Below, in pieces: positions 1-8,756 of a stretch of 33,828 nt of DNA. Numbering within the stretch: position 1 is the stretch's first letter; each line of letters starts with the position of its first letter. The DNA is taken from assembly GCA_022823235.1 (NCBI GenBank), contig JAJDXO010000017.1, forward strand, positions 1-33,828, given 5' to 3'. The position numbers were made by a program, and so were the translations under genes. The notes under the pieces were generated by a model that was not told the origin of the DNA, did no database searches, and was given only the letters and a program-made list of their open reading frames with translations. This DNA comes from Rhodospirillales bacterium (lineage in GTDB: Bacteria > Pseudomonadota > Alphaproteobacteria > Rhodospirillales > UBA2165).

Positions 1-140
1 CATGGACATTTGATGACACCCGTTTGGGAGGTACCCCCCATTTTGCCCGTACAGATTTGCATAGCGCGCCTCCATACGCGAAACGCCACCCTGCGCCTCC
101 GGCCCTCGGTCGGGATTTGGCGGACGCCCGGGCCGAGGAC

Positions 141-245
141 ATGACTAATATTCAGAACGAGTCGACGAAATTCTTCTACAGGGCGCAGGTCTCCTGGATT
201 ATTGTCGGGGACGCGCCAACCGGAATCCCTATCATCAAATCATGA
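141..245 (+). CDS. possible 34-aa peptide overlapping the adenylation gene
   Basis: A 34-codon frame starts at an ATG just after a GAGG-like site and ends in TGA that overlaps the next gene's ATG as ATGA, an arrangement typical of translational coupling. It encodes a mixed peptide with a hydrophobic middle (SWIIVG) and no recognised family. It could be a leader peptide, a tiny coupled gene, or chance. The adenylation gene has no strong Shine-Dalgarno of its own, which slightly favours coupling. Confidence 0.25.
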   Translation: MTNIQNESTKFFYRAQVSWIIVGDAPTGIPIIKS

Positions 246-1822
246 GCCAGCACGTCGACCGTTTTCTCTTGAGTTGGGCCGCTGACGAGCCGCACCGGAC
301 CGCCGTCGTCGCGCCGGGATGCCGCTACAGCTATCGAGACGTGACGGAGGCCGTAGAGAGTTATGCTCTTGCATTGGAGGAGTTGGGACTCGGCCGGGGC
401 GACAGGCTGGTGGTGGTCATCGAACCGTGCTTCGAAGCGGTGGCCTTGCTGTGCGCCTGCTCGCGGTTGGGGGTGATCTGGACGCCGATCAGCCCGGAAA
501 ATCCCGCCGCCCGTGTCGCAGCCGTGGTTTCGGCCGTGTCGGCGCGGGCCCTCGTCGGGACCGCGGCGACGGAAGAACTGGTCCGGTCTTCGGCGCCGGG
601 CGCCGATTTCCCGACCGGGATTTGTTCGGAGCAACAACTCGCCTGGCGCCTGCCGCCGGGCTGGCGGCCGCCGGCGCCGCGGCGAAAAACGCCGGTGCTG
701 GAAATCGATCCAGCCTATATCGTTTTCACCTCGGGCAGCACGGGCGAACCGAAAGGCATCGTCATGCCGCACAGGTCCGTCTGCAGCTTCTTCGACGTGC
801 TGGTGGAGTTTTGCGATTTGCCGCGCGAGGCGGTGGTCGGGACCATGGCGCCCGTCCAATTCGATTTTTGGCTGCTGGATATTGCCCTTGCGCTGGGCAG
901 CGGCGCCGCCCTCGCTTACGTCCCGCGGCCTTCCTTCTATCAGCCCAAACGAATGGCCGGGCATATGAAGGCCATGGGCGTGACCCAGATGCACGGCGTA
1001 CCGTCGATCTGGCCGACCTTGATGCGCCACGCCGAAGCCGAGTTGAAGCAGGTTGAGACCCTGCAATCGATCCTGTTCGGCGGGGAGGCGTTTCCGGTCC
1101 CCGCACTGCGCCGGCTTCAGAACATGCTGCCGCATTTGCGCATGATCAACGCTTACGGCCCTTCCGAGTGTCTTGCCTGTTCGTTCAAGGAGATTCCGAA
1201 TCCGATTCCCGCCGATGCCGAACGCATCCCCTTCGGTCCCGGCTTCCGCGGCGTCGAATTGATTTCGGTGGACGACGACGGCGCGGAGATTCTCACGCCG
1301 CACACGCCCGGAGAGTTGTATATCCGCGGCGGCAACCTGTTTTCCGGCTACTGGGACAACGAGACGGCGACGCAGAAGGCGATGGCGCCCCGCCCCGACG
1401 CGCCCGAAACCGGCGAACAGGTCTACAAATCGGGGGACATTGTGTATTTCGACGAGGCGGGCGACTACTATTTCGTCGAACGACGCGATAGCCAGGTCAA
1501 GATCATGGGACACCGGATCGAACTTGCGGAGATTGCCGCTGCGCTCCGGAGTTTCCCCGGCGCCGGCGACGCCGTCGTTTTCCAGGCCGGCGGGGAAGCG
1601 GACGGTTCGGCTTCGCCGTCCCTGGTTGCCTGCGTCACATCGGTTTCCGGGGCGGATATCGCGCCCCACGAAATCCGGTCCTGGTGTCTGCGGAAGCTGC
1701 CGCGACACATGACGCCGGTGCATATCGAGACGAGAGAAGCGTTTCCGCTGACGGCGAACGGAAAGATCGACGTGGCGCGGATCAAGCGGGAGTGGACGGA
1801 CAAACGCGGCGGTGCGCCGTAA
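242..1822 (+). CDS. free-standing amino-acid adenylating enzyme (NRPS A-domain type)
   Basis: This 526-residue protein should activate an amino acid with ATP and load it on a carrier protein. Visible adenylation motifs are A3 TSGSTGEPKG (residues 163-172), FDFW in the A4 region (207-210), NAYGPSE of A5 (303-309), YKSGD of A7 (395-399), the hinge/A8 stretch ending GHRIELAE (about 423-430) and the A10 lysine in NGK (K508). There is no condensation or carrier domain on the same chain, so it is a stand-alone A protein. It is the first gene of an operon; a carrier protein gene follows after 33 bases. The substrate cannot be read reliably, but the Asp in FDFW suggests an alpha-amino acid. An acyl-CoA ligase is the less likely alternative. 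Confidence 0.92.
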   Translation: MSQHVDRFLLSWAADEPHRTAVVAPGCRYSYRDVTEAVESYALALEELGLGRGDRLVVVIEPCFEAVALLCACSRLGVIWTPISPENPAARVAAVVSAVSARALVGTAATEELVRSSAPGADFPTGICSEQQLAWRLPPGWRPPAPRRKTPVLEIDPAYIVFTSGSTGEPKGIVMPHRSVCSFFDVLVEFCDLPREAVVGTMAPVQFDFWLLDIALALGSGAALAYVPRPSFYQPKRMAGHMKAMGVTQMHGVPSIWPTLMRHAEAELKQVETLQSILFGGEAFPVPALRRLQNMLPHLRMINAYGPSECLACSFKEIPNPIPADAERIPFGPGFRGVELISVDDDGAEILTPHTPGELYIRGGNLFSGYWDNETATQKAMAPRPDAPETGEQVYKSGDIVYFDEAGDYYFVERRDSQVKIMGHRIELAEIAAALRSFPGAGDAVVFQAGGEADGSASPSLVACVTSVSGADIAPHEIRSWCLRKLPRHMTPVHIETREAFPLTANGKIDVARIKREWTDKRGGAP

Positions 1823-1855
1823 ATTTGATGAATCTGCGACGAAAGTGAGAATGCC

Positions 1856-2104
1856 TTGACGGAAGAACAATTCACAACCGCGGTGAACGCTTACCTGACG
1901 GAAAAGCAACCGGATATCGATCCGGCGCTGCTGACGCCGGACGCCAACCTGTGGGATCTCGGCTTCATCGATTCGGTCGGCGCGGCGGATCTGATCCTGT
2001 TTATCGAGGAGTTGATCGGGCGGGAGATCGATCTGTCGGCCGGCGACGTCAAACCGGCTGTCTCGATCCGCGAGATGTACGAGACTTACGCCGCGGCGGA
2101 TTAA
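1856..2104 (+). CDS. free-standing acyl/peptidyl carrier protein
   Basis: This 82-residue protein has the four-helix carrier protein pattern, with the phosphopantetheine attachment serine at S40 in GFIDSVGAADL. It is usual carrier length. I chose the TTG start at 1856 because the nearby ATG at 1851 runs into a stop after one codon, and the N-terminus then aligns with carrier proteins. Its place between an adenylating enzyme and a P450 implies that it holds the activated amino acid as a thioester while the P450 acts on it. A phosphopantetheinyl transferase must be supplied from elsewhere. Confidence 0.92.
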   Translation: MTEEQFTTAVNAYLTEKQPDIDPALLTPDANLWDLGFIDSVGAADLILFIEELIGREIDLSAGDVKPAVSIREMYETYAAAD

Positions 2105-2184
2105 CCCGGGCCGGAGGCCGGCGCCCTTTCCGGCCGGCCCCCGCCAAAGCGTCAGGAAGATTAGCCGCCAATGGAGGTGCAGCC

Positions 2185-3267
2185 GTGAAGCCAACCGAAC
2201 CGCCGAAGCTCTGCCCCATATCCCAATTCGATTCGGTCAAGGCGGCGATGATGTCCCCCGATCTGACCGTGAACCATCCGTTTCGTGCGACCAGGATGGT
2301 GCTGGGGCCGACGATTCTCGATCTGGAAGGTCCGCGCCATCTGTCGGCCCGGAACATTCTGCTGCGCTTCTTCGCCCGCGCCAGCGCCGAAGACGCGCAG
2401 GAACAACTGATCGCTCCGGTCGTGCGCCGCAACTGGGAGGCAATGGCCGCGGCCGGCGGCGGGGATGTCGTCGCCGATTTCGCGATGCGGGTGCCGCCGG
2501 AGGTCGTGTTCCGGGCGCTCGGGCTGCCGGAGGCGGACGCAGCCGAGATTTACCGGCGGGACATCGGCCCGATCGCGGGGTTCATCGCCGACAACCGGAC
2601 CGGGCACGCCGAGGCGCGGGCGGCCAGCGAACGCCTGTCGGTCTATATCGACGGGCGGCCTGCGCCGGAGGATACCGGCCGGGACGGGATCGGCGAAATT
2701 ATCGCCTCCTACCTGGACGCCGGCCTCGAACTGTCCGAGGTGATGGCGGACATCACGCTGTTGCTCGCCGCCGGCACGGAAACGACCGTCTGCGCCATCG
2801 CCAATCTGTTCTTCCTGATCGGGGAGTATCCCGAGTCGTGGAACGGCGTGCTGTCGGGCGACATCCCGGCGAAAGCGTTCGTCGAGGAAGTCGTGCGCTT
2901 CGAGGCCCCGCTGCAGCGCACTTTCCGCTTCGCGCGGCGGACGACCGAGATCGAGCCGGGGATGGTCATCCCGCGGTTTTCCGCCGTCGAACTTGACTTG
3001 TGCGGCGCCAACCAAAGCCAACCGACGCTCGACCATCCGGAAGGCTGGGCGCCGGCCGAAGGACGCGGCGTCGGCGCAACCTTCGGTTTCGGGCGTCATG
3101 TCTGTTTGGGCAAGGCGCTTGCGCTGGCCGAGCTGCGCGAAGTCGCGGCGCTGCTCCGCAAGACCGGCTTCCAGGCGTCGTCGATCCGGGAGCGTTCGCC
3201 GATGGGAACGTCGACGTTCCGCCGGCCGGCGGCGATCCGGCTGGCGCTCGGGCCGGATTCCGGTTGA
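2185..3267 (+). CDS. cytochrome P450
   Basis: This 360-residue P450 shows the I-helix oxygen-activation motif AGTETT (196-201), the ExxR pair (E235, R238) and the heme loop FGFGRHVCLG with the cysteine ligand at C307. The GTG at 2185 has a clear GGAGGT site 6 bases upstream, which decides the start. It has no membrane anchor, so it is a soluble bacterial type, slightly shorter than the usual roughly 400 residues. In this operon the likely substrate is the carrier-bound aminoacyl group, as in NRPS-associated beta-hydroxylating P450s. That role is inference. No ferredoxin or reductase gene is adjacent. Confidence 0.93.
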   Translation: MKPTEPPKLCPISQFDSVKAAMMSPDLTVNHPFRATRMVLGPTILDLEGPRHLSARNILLRFFARASAEDAQEQLIAPVVRRNWEAMAAAGGGDVVADFAMRVPPEVVFRALGLPEADAAEIYRRDIGPIAGFIADNRTGHAEARAASERLSVYIDGRPAPEDTGRDGIGEIIASYLDAGLELSEVMADITLLLAAGTETTVCAIANLFFLIGEYPESWNGVLSGDIPAKAFVEEVVRFEAPLQRTFRFARRTTEIEPGMVIPRFSAVELDLCGANQSQPTLDHPEGWAPAEGRGVGATFGFGRHVCLGKALALAELREVAALLRKTGFQASSIRERSPMGTSTFRRPAAIRLALGPDSG

Positions 3268-4205
3268 TTCCGGCATTGCCGAATACGGCCGGGCATACGG
3301 AGGCCGGCGCGGCCCGTTGGCAGGCGCCGGAGCCGCTCGCCGCCGTCGAGACCCGGCTGGCCGACGGCGCCTCCATCGTCCTGCGGCGGCACGGCAACCC
3401 GGACGGCCCCCGGCTTGTCGTCAGCCACGGCAACGGGCTGGCGGCCGATTCCTACTATCCGTTCTGGTCGTTGCTCGCCGACCGTTTCGACCTGATCGTC
3501 TATGATTTCCGGAACCACGGCTGGAACCCCGTCGGCGAGCGCCGGGCGCACAATATTCCAACCTTCGTCGCGGACAACGATGCCGTCGTCCGGGCGATCG
3601 ACGCGCATTTCGGCGTCAAGCCGAAGACCGGCGTGTTCCATTCCATGTCGGCGTTGACGGCGTTCCTTCAGGTGCAGAAAACCGGCGGGTTTTCGGCCCT
3701 TGTCCTGTTCGACCTGCCGATCTGTCCTCCCGGGGGGACGGTCGCCGATCTGGTCGCCATCGGGCGGCGAATCGCCGTGGCGGCCCGGATGCGCCCCGAC
3801 CGGTTCGACAGCCTGAAGGATTTCGCGGACGGTTTGCGCCGCTCGCCCTATTACGAACGCGTGCTGCCCGGCGTTCCGGAGCTCCTCGCGCGGACGCTGC
3901 TGCGCCCGGCCGACGGGGGTAACGGGTACGAACTCCGGTGTCCGCCGGCCTACGAGGCCCAGATACACGAGTATGTCTTCGGTTGGGCGGATTACCTGGA
4001 TCTGGCCAACCTGCCCTGCCTTGTCAAAACCATCGGCTCCGATCCCACGCTGCCGAATTCCTACATGCCAAGCATGGACTTGAGCACGCTCACCTCGCTC
4101 GACCACGACTTCCTGCCGGAGACAACGCATTTCCTCCAGATGGAAAATCCGGAGGAATGCGCCGCCCTCGTCGTCGCCTTCCTGGAAAAACACGGCCTCG
4201 CCTGA
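3264..4205 (+). CDS. alpha/beta hydrolase, possible releasing thioesterase
   Basis: This 313-residue alpha/beta-hydrolase-fold protein has an oxyanion-hole HGNG (55-58), a nucleophile serine in HSMS (S127), a probable acid in the GSD segment after the sixth strand and a catalytic histidine in THFLQMENPE (H289). The chosen TTG start overlaps the P450 stop codon (TTGA), so the two genes are translationally coupled. The nucleophile elbow is unusual: phenylalanine and serine stand where most family members have the flanking glycines of GxSxG. As last gene of the A-T-P450 operon it probably releases the oxidised product from the carrier or edits it. Another hydrolase role is possible. Confidence 0.83.
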   Translation: MIPALPNTAGHTEAGAARWQAPEPLAAVETRLADGASIVLRRHGNPDGPRLVVSHGNGLAADSYYPFWSLLADRFDLIVYDFRNHGWNPVGERRAHNIPTFVADNDAVVRAIDAHFGVKPKTGVFHSMSALTAFLQVQKTGGFSALVLFDLPICPPGGTVADLVAIGRRIAVAARMRPDRFDSLKDFADGLRRSPYYERVLPGVPELLARTLLRPADGGNGYELRCPPAYEAQIHEYVFGWADYLDLANLPCLVKTIGSDPTLPNSYMPSMDLSTLTSLDHDFLPETTHFLQMENPEECAALVVAFLEKHGLA

Positions 4206-4240
4206 CCGGGATGGCGCGTTCCGTGTTTTGGCCCGGCGCC

Positions 4241-4395
4241 CCCCCTCACCCAGCTTCGGCTATGGCTCGCCTGGGCAGTCGCTTCGCTTCGTGCCCTAGC
4301 TCGCCAAGCCTTCGCATCCCTCTCCCTCAGGGAGAGGGAGTAGAGCGGTGTCCCCTCTCCCCCTTCTTCAGGGGGAGAGGGTTAGGGTGAGGGGG
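4241..4395. repeat. dispersed palindromic intergenic repeat, copy A
   Basis: This space between two convergent genes is filled by a mosaic palindromic element. Related copies lie at 17761-17917 and 30287-30434. One module is a hairpin with arms CCCTCTCCCCC and GGGGGAGAGGG (4353-4381). The other carries a shorter hairpin near 4318-4340 and a CTTGGCGAGC-like core on the opposite strand. Both outer ends read as CCCCTCACCC inverted repeats. The hairpins could also act as a terminator for the operon that ends at 4205. Confidence 0.8.
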
Positions 4396-4488
4396 TCATA
4401 AGAGAGGAGAGTGAGGGGGTTGCGTAAACGGCTTCCAAAACGCCGGATGCGCTTCCCAATAGAACCATCACGCCCCGGCCGGCGGCGG

Positions 4489-5106
4489 TCAGCCAAGCAG
4501 TTCTTTCGCGAATGCCTCGGCGCGCCGCAGGTCTTCAGGACTGTTGACGTTGAAGAACGGATCGACCGCACCGGTTTCGAATTCGACCCATTCGGTACGG
4601 CGGGTTTCCGTCCACTCGTCGATCTTGAGTATCCGGTCCCTGAGCACCGCGTCGCGCAATTCCCCGGCAAGATCGACTTTCCACAACGAACACGGCGGGT
4701 AGGTTCTGCCGCCGGAAACGGCGCAGACGACCTCGACGCCCGGTCCGGCGGCCGTTCGCATGAATCGATCAACCAGATCGCCGGGCGGGAACGGCGTGTC
4801 GCCCGGAACGGTGACGACCCATTGGGCGTCCGGGACGTTCTCCGCCACCCACGTCAGGCCGGACAATATCCCGAGCAGCGGCCCAAGGGACTCTTCGACC
4901 ATGTCCGGAACGACGGTAAGACCGAACCCGGCAAAACGCGCGGGATCGCCATTCGCATTCAGGATGGTGGTTCGGACCTGAGGGCTTATCCGGGCCAAAA
5001 TCCAGTCGAGGAGCGTTTGCCCGCCGAATTCCAGGAGGCACTTGTCGCCGCCCCCCATACGCCGAGCCTCGCCGCCGGCAAGTATCACCGCAACGACGTT
5101 GTTCAC
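4489..5106 (-). CDS. mobA: molybdenum cofactor guanylyltransferase
   Basis: MobA joins GMP to molybdopterin to give the guanine-dinucleotide cofactor used by DMSO-reductase-family enzymes such as formate dehydrogenase. The N-terminus shows the nucleotidyltransferase signature ILAGG (residues 8-12) and RMGGGDK (16-22), followed by PGDTPF and a C-terminal NVNSPEDL typical of the family. I chose the GTG at 5106, seven bases after the fdhD stop, because it puts the signature at the usual distance from the N-terminus. In-frame ATGs at 5142 and 5157 would overlap fdhD and are alternatives. It forms an operon with fdhD. Confidence 0.88.
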   Translation of the reverse strand: MNNVVAVILAGGEARRMGGGDKCLLEFGGQTLLDWILARISPQVRTTILNANGDPARFAGFGLTVVPDMVEESLGPLLGILSGLTWVAENVPDAQWVVTVPGDTPFPPGDLVDRFMRTAAGPGVEVVCAVSGGRTYPPCSLWKVDLAGELRDAVLRDRILKIDEWTETRRTEWVEFETGAVDPFFNVNSPEDLRRAEAFAKELLG

Positions 5107-5113
5107 TCCGCAT

Positions 5114-5995
5114 TCACTCTGTCCGGGCGCCCTTCCGCCCATGTTCGGCGGGCTCATCGACCGATCCCCCGTTCCCGGCATCGAATATGATGCGGTGTTC
5201 GCCGGATAGAGCGACAAACCGGCTCCCCCGCGCCCGGCCGATCAAGGTCAAGCCGGCCTCGCGGGCCAATTCCACGCCCCAGGCGGTGAAACCCGATCGT
5301 GAAATCAATATGGGAACGTTCATCTGCACCGTCTTGATGACCATTTCGCTGGTCAACCGGCCCGTCGTGTAGAAGAGCTTGTCCTCGCCCGTCAGGCCGT
5401 TGAGGTACATGTACCCGGCGATCTTGTCGACCGCGTTGTGCCGGCCGACATCTTCCATGTAGATGAGCGGTCTCTCCGACCGGCAAAGCACGCACCCGTG
5501 TATCGCGCCGGCCTCGAGATAGAGGCTGGGCGCCGTATTTATTCGCTTGAGCAGTTCGGTTAGCTGCGAGGTGCGAATTCGAACATCGTCCGAAAGGCGG
5601 ATTTCGTCGAATTTGTCCATCAGGTCGCCGAACACGGTGCCCTGCGCGCAGCCGGACGTGAGCGTCTTCTTGCTCAGCTTGTCTTCGAAATCGGTCTCTT
5701 CCCGGGTCCGGACGACAACGGTATCGATATCTTCCTCGTAGTCGACGCCGGTTACCTCGTCCTCTCCGGACAGCATGTTCTGATTTACCAGATAACCGAC
5801 GGCCAGGTACTCGGGATAATCGCCGATCGTCATCATCGTCACGATTTCCCGGCTATTCAAAAACAGGGTAAGAGGCCGTTCAACCGTTACGGACGTGTCG
5901 ATCGGCTTGCCGCCCTCATCGATCCCCGAGACCCGGGACGTCAGCCGGGGATCATTGGGGTCGGGTGAGATGATCAACTGATCTTTGCTGGACAA
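5114..5995 (-). CDS. fdhD: formate dehydrogenase accessory sulfurtransferase FdhD
   Basis: FdhD passes sulfur from the cysteine desulfurase to the bis-MGD cofactor of formate dehydrogenase. The 293-residue chain carries the family loop SGCAQG (C116), the HGCVLC segment and the MEDVGRHNAVDK signature that follows it. The start is a TTG preceded by GAGGAA, and no better start is nearby. The E. coli protein has a CxxC pair in the active loop; here only the first cysteine is present. It is co-transcribed with mobA, which fits a shared role in maturing a molybdenum formate dehydrogenase encoded elsewhere. Confidence 0.92.
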   Translation of the reverse strand: MSSKDQLIISPDPNDPRLTSRVSGIDEGGKPIDTSVTVERPLTLFLNSREIVTMMTIGDYPEYLAVGYLVNQNMLSGEDEVTGVDYEEDIDTVVVRTREETDFEDKLSKKTLTSGCAQGTVFGDLMDKFDEIRLSDDVRIRTSQLTELLKRINTAPSLYLEAGAIHGCVLCRSERPLIYMEDVGRHNAVDKIAGYMYLNGLTGEDKLFYTTGRLTSEMVIKTVQMNVPILISRSGFTAWGVELAREAGLTLIGRARGSRFVALSGEHRIIFDAGNGGSVDEPAEHGRKGARTE

Positions 5996-6345
5996 ATCGC
6001 CGAATTTCCTCGTCTCGCCCTTGACCGATCCGTACCGTGATCAATCCGTCGGGCCGAGGCAAGGACAATAAGGTCCCGGGGCCGTCGGGAAGCGATACGC
6101 TGAAACAAATAAGCGGGATTTTCGCCGGGATGGTCCACCGGCGGCCGATGTACCGGGAGCCGGTCAAGGATAACGGGCTGTCGCTAAAACGCACCCGCCC
6201 GAATTCAGCCGGATATCGTAAAGAAATGAGATGGAAATGAGATCGACACCAGAGTCGTAAATGATGAAAATTATATTGTAATATCAATATATTAATTAAT
6301 TTCTTTTGGCTTTCAACCGGAAACGAGGCGTGCTACAAGACATAC
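5996..6345. other. intergenic region between fdhD and the Fic gene
   Basis: About 350 bases separate two divergently transcribed genes, so both promoters should lie here. The stretch 6258-6308 is strikingly AT-rich, with TATATT-like boxes and an ATTAATTAAT palindrome, unlike the GC-rich surroundings. Small open frames exist on both strands but none has a convincing ribosome-binding site or family resemblance. I see no RNA gene. Confidence 0.5.
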
Positions 6346-7560
6346 ATGGCGATACAATACATCACCCCAAACCATTGGATACAATATGATCCGATGGAAA
6401 TTACCAGCGAACTGACGGAAGCGAAGGCATCAATCCTATCTCTTACAAATATCCCATTCCAAAGATCCTGGGCTGAAAACCTCCAGGAAATGGAACTAAA
6501 AAGAGAGGTTGCCGGCACATCGCGAATCGAGGGCGCCGACTTCACCGAACGCGAGTTCGAAGAAGCGGTTGCGGAAAATACTCCCGATGAACATTTCAGC
6601 AGGTCGCAGCGGCAGGCCAGAGCAGCCATCAATACTTACCGTTGGATAGAAGGCCTTCCGCAAGACAGACCGATCGATGAGAGTTTAGTCAAAGAGCTGC
6701 ACAGACGCATTGTAACCGGTTGTGACGATGATCATTGTCCACCGGGACAATTTCGCGGTGACGGCCACAATGTTAATTTCGGCCGCCCACGTCATCGTGG
6801 CGTGGAAGGCGGTCCGGAATGCAGTAGCGCCTTTCGTCGCCTAATCGGTGCGGTAAACAAAGAGTTCCAGGGACACGATCCTCTAATTCAGGCGTTGGCT
6901 CTGCATTACCATATAGGCGCCATGCACCCGTTCCATGACGGCAACGGACGAACGGCGCGCGCGCTTGAAGCCCTCATTCTCGGGCGCGCCCACCTTAAGG
7001 GCACGTTATTTATTGCGATGTCCAACTATTATTACGATGAAAAGGATTCTTATCTTTCTTGCTTGAGTGAAGTTCGGCAACGGAATTACGACCTGACGCC
7101 GTTCATCAAGTTTGGCCTGAGGGGTATATTCCTGCAATGTCAGAGACTGCTCAAAGAGGTCAGGACTCACGTGCAAAGAACTTTGTTCCGGGACGTAATG
7201 GGGCAAATGTATGGCCGCTTGAGATCGACGCGCAAGCGTGCGCTGGCTCAAAGACAATATGAAATTTTGAACAGACTTCTGGACATGGATAACGAGATTG
7301 AGTTTCTTGATCTATTTTCCCTGTTGGAGAAACATTACAGCGCTCTTAAAACTCCACGCCGAGCATACGTGAGAGACTTGAACCACTTGTCGGGATTAAA
7401 TGCCATTAGTGTGCGCCGGGCAGCGATCCAAGGATCGGAACCGGCAAAATACTTTGTTTCCGTTCGATTGGAGTGGGCAACGGAAATTACGGAAACAGAG
7501 TTCTACCGGCAGATCGACCAGTTGCCCAAAGCAAAAACACGCCTAATTGCTTGGGACTAA
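6346..7560 (+). CDS. Fic-domain AMP-transferase with N-terminal inhibitory motif
   Basis: This 404-residue Fic protein has the complete active-site motif HPFHDGNGRTAR (194-205), so it should transfer AMP, or another nucleotide-derived group, to a hydroxyl on a target protein. An N-terminal TSRIEG (58-63) matches the (S/T)xxxE(G/N) inhibitory helix seen in self-inhibited class II Fic proteins, so the enzyme is probably kept off by its own N-terminus. The segment after the Fic core looks like a helical linker plus winged-helix domain. The gene stands alone. Its base composition is visibly lower in G+C than its neighbours, which suggests horizontal acquisition. The target is unknown. Confidence 0.92.
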   Translation: MAIQYITPNHWIQYDPMEITSELTEAKASILSLTNIPFQRSWAENLQEMELKREVAGTSRIEGADFTEREFEEAVAENTPDEHFSRSQRQARAAINTYRWIEGLPQDRPIDESLVKELHRRIVTGCDDDHCPPGQFRGDGHNVNFGRPRHRGVEGGPECSSAFRRLIGAVNKEFQGHDPLIQALALHYHIGAMHPFHDGNGRTARALEALILGRAHLKGTLFIAMSNYYYDEKDSYLSCLSEVRQRNYDLTPFIKFGLRGIFLQCQRLLKEVRTHVQRTLFRDVMGQMYGRLRSTRKRALAQRQYEILNRLLDMDNEIEFLDLFSLLEKHYSALKTPRRAYVRDLNHLSGLNAISVRRAAIQGSEPAKYFVSVRLEWATEITETEFYRQIDQLPKAKTRLIAWD

Positions 7561-7729
7561 TGGGTCTGTTCCGCAGGAAACAGCGACATGACAGCCCACG
7601 CGGTTCACACTTAGGTTCCCCACAACTTTGTTGGGGATGACAATTGACCGGCGCGGGCATATGTTAGGCGCACCCCGGAAATTGCCGGATGGCCCCGGGG
7701 ATTTGTCGTCAATTTGAGTTGTCGCCCGG

Positions 7730-8728
7730 ATGTCGAGCCTTATTGACCCTTTTGGCAGGACGGTATCGTACCTCAGGGTATCGGTCACGGACCGGTGCAA
7801 CTACCGATGCGTCTATTGCATGTCGGAAAACATGACGTTTCTGCCGAAATCGGACCTGCTGACCCTCGAGGAACTCGAGCGCCTTTGCGCGGCGTTTATT
7901 CGGCGCGGCGTCGACAAGCTTCGGATTACCGGCGGGGAGCCGCTGGTTCGCAGGAATGTCATGTCGCTTTTCCGGAACCTTGGCCGGCACCTGGAGTCCG
8001 GCGGTCTCAGGGAACTCACCCTGACGACCAACGGAAGCCGGCTCGCCGAGTTCGCCGATGAACTCCATGACTGCGGCGTTCGGCGCATCAACGTCTCGCT
8101 CGACTCGCTCGATCCGGGCAAATTCAACGATGTGACCCGCTGGGGACGGCTGGACGACGTCATGCGCGGGCTGGAGGCCGCCAAATCGGCGGGCCTCGAG
8201 ATCAAAATCAATGCCGTTGCGCTGAAGGGTTTCAACGACGACGAGTTGGACGATCTCGTGGCGTGGGCCGGCCGCGAGGGCTTCGATCTCACCTTCATCG
8301 AGACCATGCCTCTTGGCGAAATCGACGAGGACCGCACGGACCGATACCTGCCCCTGAGCGCCGTTCGCGAGCACCTCGAACGGAGATGGACCCTCGAAGA
8401 GACCGATTACCGAACCGGCGGGCCGGCCAGATATATGACGGTCAAGGAAACCGGCAAACGGCTCGGCCTTATCACCCCGCTGACCCACAACTTCTGTGAA
8501 AGCTGCAACCGGGTACGGCTGACCTGCACGGGAACACTCTACATGTGCCTGGGTCAGGAGGATGCCGCCGATCTGAGAACGCCGCTCAGAATGAGCGAGG
8601 GTGATGGCCGCCTGATGGACGCGATCGACGAGGCGATCGGGCGAAAGCCGAAGGGCCATGACTTCGTTATCGACCGGGCCGGGGCCGATCCCGCGGTCGG
8701 CCGGCATATGAGCGTAACGGGCGGGTAG
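7730..8728 (+). CDS. moaA: GTP 3',8-cyclase MoaA
   Basis: MoaA is the radical-SAM enzyme that starts molybdenum cofactor synthesis from GTP. The 332-residue protein has the N-terminal cluster motif CX3CX2C (C23, C27, C30), GGEP (68-71), the C-terminal cluster cysteines C256, C259 and C273 (CX2CX13C), and the activating C-terminal Gly-Gly. Length and motifs are normal. It is followed after 28 bases by nadK on the same strand, so the two are probably co-transcribed. Together with mobA and fdhD it makes this a molybdenum-enzyme neighbourhood. Confidence 0.96.
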   Translation: MSSLIDPFGRTVSYLRVSVTDRCNYRCVYCMSENMTFLPKSDLLTLEELERLCAAFIRRGVDKLRITGGEPLVRRNVMSLFRNLGRHLESGGLRELTLTTNGSRLAEFADELHDCGVRRINVSLDSLDPGKFNDVTRWGRLDDVMRGLEAAKSAGLEIKINAVALKGFNDDELDDLVAWAGREGFDLTFIETMPLGEIDEDRTDRYLPLSAVREHLERRWTLEETDYRTGGPARYMTVKETGKRLGLITPLTHNFCESCNRVRLTCTGTLYMCLGQEDAADLRTPLRMSEGDGRLMDAIDEAIGRKPKGHDFVIDRAGADPAVGRHMSVTGG

Positions 8729-8756
8729 CGGCGGCCCGCGCACCGGATCACCCGCC

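Noticed and set aside
176-2194. 672-codon open frame antisense to the adenylation and carrier genes
   Set aside because: It mirrors two well-recognised genes on the + strand and encodes an Arg-rich product with no family; high GC makes such antisense frames common.
6037-6240. Small open frames in the fdhD-Fic intergenic space
   Set aside because: No ribosome-binding site and no family resemblance; frames on both strands compete for the same bases.
7618-7636. CCCC-GGGG hairpin between the Fic gene and moaA as a terminator or riboswitch
   Set aside because: The stem needs a bulge and has no T-run, and no molybdenum-cofactor riboswitch core could be made out; too weak to annotate.
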